NCBI GenBank assembly: GCA_028695865.1
Contig: JAQVID010000043.1
Location: 1 to 11,096, forward strand
Reading direction: 5' to 3'
Source: Thermoguttaceae bacterium
GTDB lineage: Bacteria; Planctomycetota; Planctomycetia; Pirellulales; Thermoguttaceae
Length of the DNA stretch: 11,096 nucleotides
Shown in pieces: positions 6,674-11,096 of the stretch; the stretch's first letter is position 1; each line of letters opens with the position of its first letter. A program made the position numbers and the translations under genes. The notes under the pieces are model-generated. The model saw only the letters and a program-made list of their open reading frames with translations. It was not told where the DNA came from and did no database searches.

Positions 6674-7261
6674 TTACGCGTGGGCCTGTTCCCAAGCGAT
6701 AATTTTGTCTTCATGCTGCAAGGTCAGACCGATATCATCAAGTCCCTTGAGCAGACAGTTTCGGCGGAACGGGTCAAGTTCGAACGGAATGGCCAGCCCG
6801 AACTCGTCTGTAACCAGCAACTTTTCCAAATCGACCGTCAGGTAATAAGGATGGTGCGTACTTTCACGGCGAAACAGGTCTTCTATTTGCTCTTCCGAAA
6901 GTCTCAGAGGGAGGTATCCGTTTTTGAAACTGTTGTTGTAAAATATATCGGCGAAACTCGACGCGATAACGACCCGGAATCCGTAGTCGTCAATGGCCCA
7001 GGGAGCATGTTCCCGACTCGATCCGCAACCGAAATTGCGTCGGGCCAGAAGAATGGTCGCTTTCTGATATTCAGGCTTGTTCAAAATGAAATCAGGGTTG
7101 TTTGAGCCGTCGTCCCGATATCGTGTATCGAAGAAGAGGAACTTGCCGAAACCGCTCCGCTGGATTCGTTTTAGAAACTGTTTCGGAACAAGTTGATCGG
7201 TATCGATATCGCTTCGATCCATGGGAACAACCAGTCCGGTGTGAGTGACAAAAGCTTTCAT
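6674..7261 (-). CDS. leuD: 3-isopropylmalate dehydratase small subunit
   Basis: LeuD pairs with LeuC in isopropylmalate isomerase, which converts 2-isopropylmalate to 3-isopropylmalate in leucine synthesis. It supplies the swivelling domain that binds substrate. The 195 residues match the family (201 in E. coli). Key segments are DIDTDQLVPKQFLKR (18-32), FGCGSSREHAPWAI (77-90, the conserved GCGSSREHA loop) and ASSFADIFYNNSFKNGYLPL (100-119). The ATG at 7261 gives the normal N-terminus, with AGGA 10 nt upstream. It follows leuC by 30 nt, in the usual leuC-leuD order, so the two are surely cotranscribed. Confidence 0.97.
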   Translation of the reverse strand: MKAFVTHTGLVVPMDRSDIDTDQLVPKQFLKRIQRSGFGKFLFFDTRYRDDGSNNPDFILNKPEYQKATILLARRNFGCGSSREHAPWAIDDYGFRVVIASSFADIFYNNSFKNGYLPLRLSEEQIEDLFRRESTHHPYYLTVDLEKLLVTDEFGLAIPFELDPFRRNCLLKGLDDIGLTLQHEDKIIAWEQAHA

Positions 7262-7291
7262 GATGTTATATTCCTTTCCTTTATATCCGGT

Positions 7292-8710
7292 TTAGTGTTC
7301 CAAGAGGGTACGAACATCGGCGAAGTGTCCGCAAATCGCCGCCGCGGCTGCGCTGGCCGGTGAAACCAAATGCGTTCGGCCTCCCTTGCCCATGCGACCT
7401 TCGAAATTACGATTGCTCGTCCCGGCACAACGTTCGCCCGGTTCCAACCGGTCAGGATTCATTGCCAAACACATACTGCAACCAGGAAGACGCCATTCGA
7501 AACCAGCCTCAACGAAAATGCGGTCAAGCCCTTCTTCTTCGGCCTGCTTCTTGACCAAACCACTGCCCGGGACGGCAATGGCTCGCACTCCGGCGGCAAC
7601 ATGACGACCTTTGACCACCGCGGCCGCTTCCCGAAAATCTTCTATTCGGCCATTCGTGCACGAGCCAATAAAGACCCAGTCGAGCTTGATTTCGGTCATC
7701 GGTGTGCCCGGCTTGAGGTCCATATAGGCCAGCGCGGAGGCGGCCATTTTGCGCTCATCCGCATTCGAAAAATCGGACGGATTCGGAACACAACCGGTAA
7801 TCGCGACCCCTTGCGCCGGATTGGTTCCCCAGGTTACCATCGGTTCGATCTTCGACGCGTCCCCTATTTCTACAACCTTGTCGAAAACAGCTCCTTCATC
7901 GCTGGGTAACTGCTTCCATTGGGCCACGGCTTCCTCAAACGCCTTGCCGGCCGGGACGAAATGTCGGCCACGCAAGTATTCAAATGTCGTGTCGTCCGGA
8001 GCAATCATTCCTGCCCGGGCACCCATTTCAATCGCCATGTTGCAGACGGTCATGCGACCTTCCATGGACAGGGAAGAAAACGCGGAACCCGAAAACTCAA
8101 CGACGTAACCGGCGCCGCCCGCGGTCGTCATTTTACTGATGATATACAAAATAAGGTCTTTTGCGAAAACTCCGCGAGCAAGCTTGCCCTCGCAATGAAT
8201 TTTCATCGTCTTGCTCTTTTTTTGTCGAAGTGTTTGCGTGGCCAAAACGTGTTCCACTTCGCTTGTTCCGATACCGAATGCCAAGGCTCCGAACGCGCCG
8301 TGTGTCGCGGTATGAGAGTCGCCGCAAACGATTGTCATGCCGGGTCGGGTATATCCCTGTTCCGGCCCCACAACGTGAATCACGCCCTGTTCCGGGTCAA
8401 GAATATCGTAAAGCCGAATGCCAAATTCATGACAATTGGCGCGAAGTGTTTCTATCTGCTGGCGTGAAACAGAATCGACAATCGGAATCGTGCGGTCGGT
8501 CGTCGGAACATTATGGTCCTGAACGGCCATAACCTTGTCAGGATGGCGTACTTTGCGTCCGGCGATACGCAAACCTTCGAATGCCTGAGGACTGGTAACC
8601 TCGTGGCACAACTGCTGATCTATGTAAAGAATGGCATCGTTCCCGGGTTCCTGATACACCAGATGTTGTTGCCATATCTTGTCAAACATTGTCTGTGGAG
8701 CCTTTTCCAT
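7292..8710 (-). CDS. leuC: 3-isopropylmalate dehydratase large subunit
   Basis: LeuC is the aconitase-like large subunit of isopropylmalate isomerase and holds the 4Fe-4S cluster. The three cluster cysteines are C351 (GSCTNGR) and C411 and C414 (PGCSMC). They lie four residues beyond the E. coli positions, in line with a slightly longer N-terminus. Other family segments include VQDHNVPTTDR, CGDSHTATHGAFGALAFGIG and AGTSNRNFEGRMG. The 472-residue length fits the bacterial LeuC type rather than the shorter archaeal homologue. ATG 8710 was chosen; ATG 8689 (residue 8, MFDKIW) is a possible alternative with AAGG before it. It is the first gene of a six-gene minus-strand cluster, about 50 nt behind a near-consensus promoter. 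That leader is too short for a classical leucine attenuator peptide. Confidence 0.97.
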   Translation of the reverse strand: MEKAPQTMFDKIWQQHLVYQEPGNDAILYIDQQLCHEVTSPQAFEGLRIAGRKVRHPDKVMAVQDHNVPTTDRTIPIVDSVSRQQIETLRANCHEFGIRLYDILDPEQGVIHVVGPEQGYTRPGMTIVCGDSHTATHGAFGALAFGIGTSEVEHVLATQTLRQKKSKTMKIHCEGKLARGVFAKDLILYIISKMTTAGGAGYVVEFSGSAFSSLSMEGRMTVCNMAIEMGARAGMIAPDDTTFEYLRGRHFVPAGKAFEEAVAQWKQLPSDEGAVFDKVVEIGDASKIEPMVTWGTNPAQGVAITGCVPNPSDFSNADERKMAASALAYMDLKPGTPMTEIKLDWVFIGSCTNGRIEDFREAAAVVKGRHVAAGVRAIAVPGSGLVKKQAEEEGLDRIFVEAGFEWRLPGCSMCLAMNPDRLEPGERCAGTSNRNFEGRMGKGGRTHLVSPASAAAAAICGHFADVRTLLEH

Positions 8711-8768
8711 GGGCGGACTTCTTTCGCTTCGTTTTGCAAATAGGGTGGTTTGAAATACAATATATATT

Positions 8769-8796
8769 AGTATAACGACCGACTATTTTTCGTCAA
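8769..8796 (-). promoter_or_regulatory. Promoter of the leuC operon
   Basis: On the minus strand TTGACG (8796-8791), a 16-nt spacer and TATACT (8774-8769) each match the sigma70 consensus at five of six positions. Transcription should begin near 8762, leaving about 50 nt of leader before leuC. With no other strong promoter seen in the short gaps, it probably drives all six genes. Confidence 0.7.
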
Positions 8797-8802
8797 GAAC
8801 GC

Positions 8803-8816
8803 TTTGCGACGGCAAA
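8803..8816 (-). promoter_or_regulatory. TTTGC-N4-GCAAA dyad upstream of leuC promoter
   Basis: A perfect 5-bp inverted repeat with a 4-bp centre lies directly upstream of the leuC -35, centred about 47 bp before the predicted transcription start. Its form resembles LysR-type regulator sites (T-N11-A with dyad symmetry), and LysR-type regulators of leucine genes are known. No regulator gene is in the window. Confidence 0.35.
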
Positions 8817-8847
8817 CGATTGTGGGACGATATTATCGATTGGGGGA
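8817..8847. repeat. Direct repeat with 20-bp spacing
   Basis: CGATTGTGGGA (8817-8827) and CGATTGGGGGA (8837-8847) match at 10 of 11 positions and are 20 bp apart start to start, close to two helical turns. A 5-bp-arm dyad CGATA-T-TATCG (8828-8838) lies between them. The set is just upstream of the leuC promoter and could be an operator array. Confidence 0.4.
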
Positions 8848-8919
8848 ATAAAAACGACTGGGTAAAAAGGAAAGGATTGAACCGAACAAAAAAAGTGTAT
8901 TCTAACGGAATTGTATATG

Positions 8920-8942
8920 CTGTATTACAAACATAAATACAG
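8920..8942. repeat. Inverted repeat CTGTATT-N9-AATACAG
   Basis: The 7-bp arms are perfect complements (8920-8926 and 8936-8942). TGTATTC (8896-8902) and GAATACA (8946-8952) lie outside them as a second pair. It may be an operator shared by the divergent promoters. It is not a LexA site, since the arm spacing is too long. Confidence 0.45.
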
Positions 8943-9066
8943 TGTGAATACATGGATAAAGCGTGTTTTATTCGTACAGGGACAGACTTTTTCACTGTCT
9001 TCTTGCGGAAAATTCACGCTTAAGAGGATTTCCGGCCATATTCCGCTTAAAATAGTCTCTTGGCGC

Positions 9067-9095
9067 TTGAAAGACAATGCTTGTGAGAGTATAAT
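9067..9095 (+). promoter_or_regulatory. Promoter of the Ser/Thr kinase gene
   Basis: TTGAAA (9067-9072), a 17-nt spacer and a perfect TATAAT (9090-9095) form a near-consensus sigma70 promoter. Transcription should begin near 9102, about 57 nt before the kinase ATG. Confidence 0.65.
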
Positions 9096-9158
9096 AATGT
9101 ATGGAATTTACACAAGTTTTTCCTGTTTTGGACTTTTACCCTGGATTGTATTATCGAC

Positions 9159-11096
9159 ATGACCGATAGTTCTTCACCCGCCTCACCGATACCGCCAAAC
9201 CGCGCGAACGATTTCGACGACCGAACGCAGGTTGTTGGAGAGGTCGAGGTATTTACGCGTGTACCTCAAGCGAAGACGCAAACGGCGCAGCTAAAGACTG
9301 GTCTGAATGCCGATGATCTTCTGGAGCCGGACGGTAAAAAGCAAACGGCTTCGGAAGAGAACTCTTCAGTCCAAAGCGTCATGCAAATAACGAATCCCCG
9401 ATCGATTCCTCCCCATTCTGATGATCCGATCGGTGAGGAACGACCGGTTGACGTGTCCGGGACGGCCAGGAAAGTTGTCCCTGGCGCGGGCATGGTGAAT
9501 CCGGTATCGCAAGACAGTACGGCTTCGGCGCAAATCGAAACGATGAATGAATCACTTTCAAGTGATCGCGAAGTCGTGCCGGGCGAAAAGACAACCGGCT
9601 CTGATGAGACGTTAATATCGCAACAGCCGCCGATAAAAATGAGTGGTTCTTCATTTTTATTGAAACAGGAAGCGGCCGAAGGGGATGCTCCCATTACGCT
9701 GCCGACCAATTTCACCATGGACGAAGCCCTTCCGCCGGGAACAACACTAGGGCATTTTCGGATAACGCAATACATTGGCGGCGGCGGTATGGGACGGGTA
9801 TACGAAGCGGTTGACCTTGCCCTGGACCGTAAAGTCGCGATTAAACTTCTCCCCCACCAGCGAGCGCAAGACCAGGCCTCGGTTGCCCGCTTTCTGAATG
9901 AAGCCCGTTCGGCGGCCCGACTCAATCACGAGCATATTGCGCAGGTTTATTTTTGCGGTCAGGAGAGCGGAATACCGTTTATCGCCTTTGAATATGTCGA
10001 AGGAATCAATGTTCGCGATTATGTGATGGCCAATGGTCCGCTTCCGCTTCCCCGGGCAATCAACTTTCTTCTGCAAACAGCCGATGCCTTGGCGCACGCG
10101 GCCACGTGTGGTGTGATTCACCGCGATATTAAGCCCTCCAATATTCTTATTACGCCCGAAGGAAAAGCAAAGCTCATCGACATGGGACTTGCCCGACTGC
10201 TCAAGCCGTCGGACCCGGACGATGAACTTACGGCCAGTGGTGTGACGCTGGGTACCTTCGATTATATTTCGCCGGAGCAGGCCCGCGACCCAAGAGACGC
10301 CGATGTTCGAAGCGATATTTACTCGCTGGGTTGCACTTTCTTCTTCATGCTGACAGGGCGACCTCCGTTCCCCGAAGGAACGGTTCTTCAAAAACTGCTC
10401 AAACATCAGGGTGATACGCCCCCGGATGTACGCGACCTTAAACCGGACTTGCCGGAAGAGGTTTCCTTGGTCATTCGCAAGATGATGGCCAAGAATCCCA
10501 AAGACCGGTTTCAGCACCCGCGTCTGCTCATGGATACCGTGATTCGCATTGCCGAAATGATTGGTCTGACGCCGCCGGCCCCCGGCGAAACGACTTGGCG
10601 AATTCCGGAACCTGTTCGGGTCAATCGTCTTTATCGACACCTGCCCTGGATCATTGTGGTGTCACTGCTGTTTTTGACCACTTTTGTTTATCACCATTGG
10701 TCGAAATCGGAACCGGAGAACATTTTGCCTGAAGTGCCGCTTACTCCCCGGGGGAATCCCTCCGGACTAGACGTGACGCTGCCTGCGCCAGCGCTCAGTC
10801 TTCCTCCGGATACGAAAACGGTCGTCAAGACTCCCGTACAGACCGATGTTTCTCAATTACCGCCGTCAGGACGCCTGTTGGACAAGTCGGAAAACGTTCT
10901 GTTAACGCCGCGGGTACTTACCGAGCAGATTTTGTCGTCGAACTTGACTGGGCGTCTTCGGCGGCTTCCGGCAAGTGACGAGTCCAGGTTGGGCGGGGAA
11001 TTCAATTTAAGCGATGTCCCGGGAACAGGCATGCCGCAGCGACTTGCCGGAGGCTTTGATGTGGACCCGATTTCATCGTCCGACATACTTGGTCCC
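9159..11096 (+). CDS. Membrane-anchored Ser/Thr protein kinase (3' end missing)
   Basis: This Pkn/Hanks-type kinase phosphorylates Ser/Thr residues. The 646 codons seen are open to the window edge with no stop. Residues 1-190 are low-complexity and rich in Ser, Thr, Gln and Pro, probably disordered. The kinase domain spans about 201-470: glycine loop IGGGGMGRVYEA (206-217), VAIK lysine K229, alpha-C E248, HRDIKPSN (321-328) with D323, DMG (341-343) in place of DFG, SPEQA (371-375) and D386 in the DIYSLG segment. All catalytic residues are intact, so it should be active. One membrane helix follows (about 495-512), then a Pro/Ser-rich region that should lie outside the inner membrane. Only ATG 9159 fits: an in-frame TGA lies at 9084 and no other ATG is between. 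No clear ribosome binding site is seen. Kinases of this build are abundant in planctomycetes. Confidence 0.93.
   Translation, partial: MTDSSSPASPIPPNRANDFDDRTQVVGEVEVFTRVPQAKTQTAQLKTGLNADDLLEPDGKKQTASEENSSVQSVMQITNPRSIPPHSDDPIGEERPVDVSGTARKVVPGAGMVNPVSQDSTASAQIETMNESLSSDREVVPGEKTTGSDETLISQQPPIKMSGSSFLLKQEAAEGDAPITLPTNFTMDEALPPGTTLGHFRITQYIGGGGMGRVYEAVDLALDRKVAIKLLPHQRAQDQASVARFLNEARSAARLNHEHIAQVYFCGQESGIPFIAFEYVEGINVRDYVMANGPLPLPRAINFLLQTADALAHAATCGVIHRDIKPSNILITPEGKAKLIDMGLARLLKPSDPDDELTASGVTLGTFDYISPEQARDPRDADVRSDIYSLGCTFFFMLTGRPPFPEGTVLQKLLKHQGDTPPDVRDLKPDLPEEVSLVIRKMMAKNPKDRFQHPRLLMDTVIRIAEMIGLTPPAPGETTWRIPEPVRVNRLYRHLPWIIVVSLLFLTTFVYHHWSKSEPENILPEVPLTPRGNPSGLDVTLPAPALSLPPDTKTVVKTPVQTDVSQLPPSGRLLDKSENVLLTPRVLTEQILSSNLTGRLRRLPASDESRLGGEFNLSDVPGTGMPQRLAGGFDVDPISSSDILGP

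Larger units (their letters stand above)
8711..9158. other. Divergent regulatory region, leuC operon / kinase
   Basis: This 448-bp intergenic region holds two outward-facing promoters (8769-8796 leftward, 9067-9095 rightward). It also has several candidate protein-binding sites: a TTTGC/GCAAA dyad, an 11-bp direct repeat with 20-bp spacing, a 7-bp-arm inverted repeat at 8920-8942, and repeated TGTATT half-sites in both orientations. It is AT-rich compared with the genes. The only sizeable open frame (8911-9162, +) shows no family features and contains the kinase promoter, so I see no supported gene here. Confidence 0.7.

Noticed and set aside
8920..8942. LexA-like SOS box
   Set aside because: The arms resemble the E. 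coli CTGT/ACAG half-sites, but the gap between CTG and CAG is 17 bp rather than 10.
8911..9162. 83-residue open frame on + whose stop overlaps the kinase ATG
   Set aside because: The composition looks non-coding, no ribosome binding site is seen, and the near-perfect kinase promoter lies inside it. The ATGA overlap is probably chance.
9747..10640. 297-residue open frame antisense to the kinase
   Set aside because: It is a shadow of the kinase reading frame, which carries every kinase motif on the + strand.
1..11096. Defence system, CRISPR array, insertion sequence or prophage
   Set aside because: No repeat-spacer pattern, transposase, integrase, nuclease or phage gene was seen; nearly all coding space is taken by recognisable housekeeping genes.

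Overview
The window looks like a chromosomal segment of a Planctomycetota bacterium, probably Pirellulales-like with moderate GC. This is an inference. It rests on a Pkn-type Ser/Thr kinase with a DMG motif and a membrane anchor, a glutamyl-tRNA synthetase with a roughly 33-residue insertion just after KLSKR, and an enlarged Lgt carrying a PDZ-like insertion. There is no sign of phage, transposon, CRISPR or rRNA/tRNA genes. The content is mostly housekeeping, with a few unusual protein architectures and two information-rich intergenic regions.

Layout. Positions 1-431 hold no convincing gene. They contain a strong sigma70-like promoter (167-194), an AT-rich imperfect hairpin (268-326) and a tandem AT 10-mer just before gltX. 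gltX (432-2099, +) follows. It converges with a six-gene minus-strand cluster read from right to left: leuC (8710-7292), leuD, a MoxR-family AAA+ ATPase, panC, lgt, and an unrecognised gene starting with GTG (3060-2176). Gaps in the cluster are 3-52 nt, so it probably forms one operon driven by a near-consensus promoter at 8769-8796. The 76-bp space between gltX and the last operon gene holds a tandem 24-bp repeat and no convincing terminator. Positions 8711-9158 are a divergent regulatory region with leftward (leuC) and rightward (kinase) promoters and several dyads and repeats. A membrane-anchored Ser/Thr protein kinase (9159 to beyond the right edge, +) completes the window.

How the genes relate. 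LeuC and LeuD form isopropylmalate isomerase (leucine synthesis). PanC makes pantothenate from pantoate and beta-alanine. Leucine and pantoate both derive from 2-oxoisovalerate, so leuCD and panC share a precursor. MoxR and Lgt (lipoprotein lipidation) have no evident metabolic link to these. The last gene, 3 nt after lgt, encodes a protein that may be two degenerate receiver-like halves ending in a KPF motif. The most notable points are the rebuilt Lgt (extra N-terminal membrane segments, PDZ-like insertion, Tyr where E. coli has His103), its coupled partner protein, the orphan MoxR, and the structured gltX leader.
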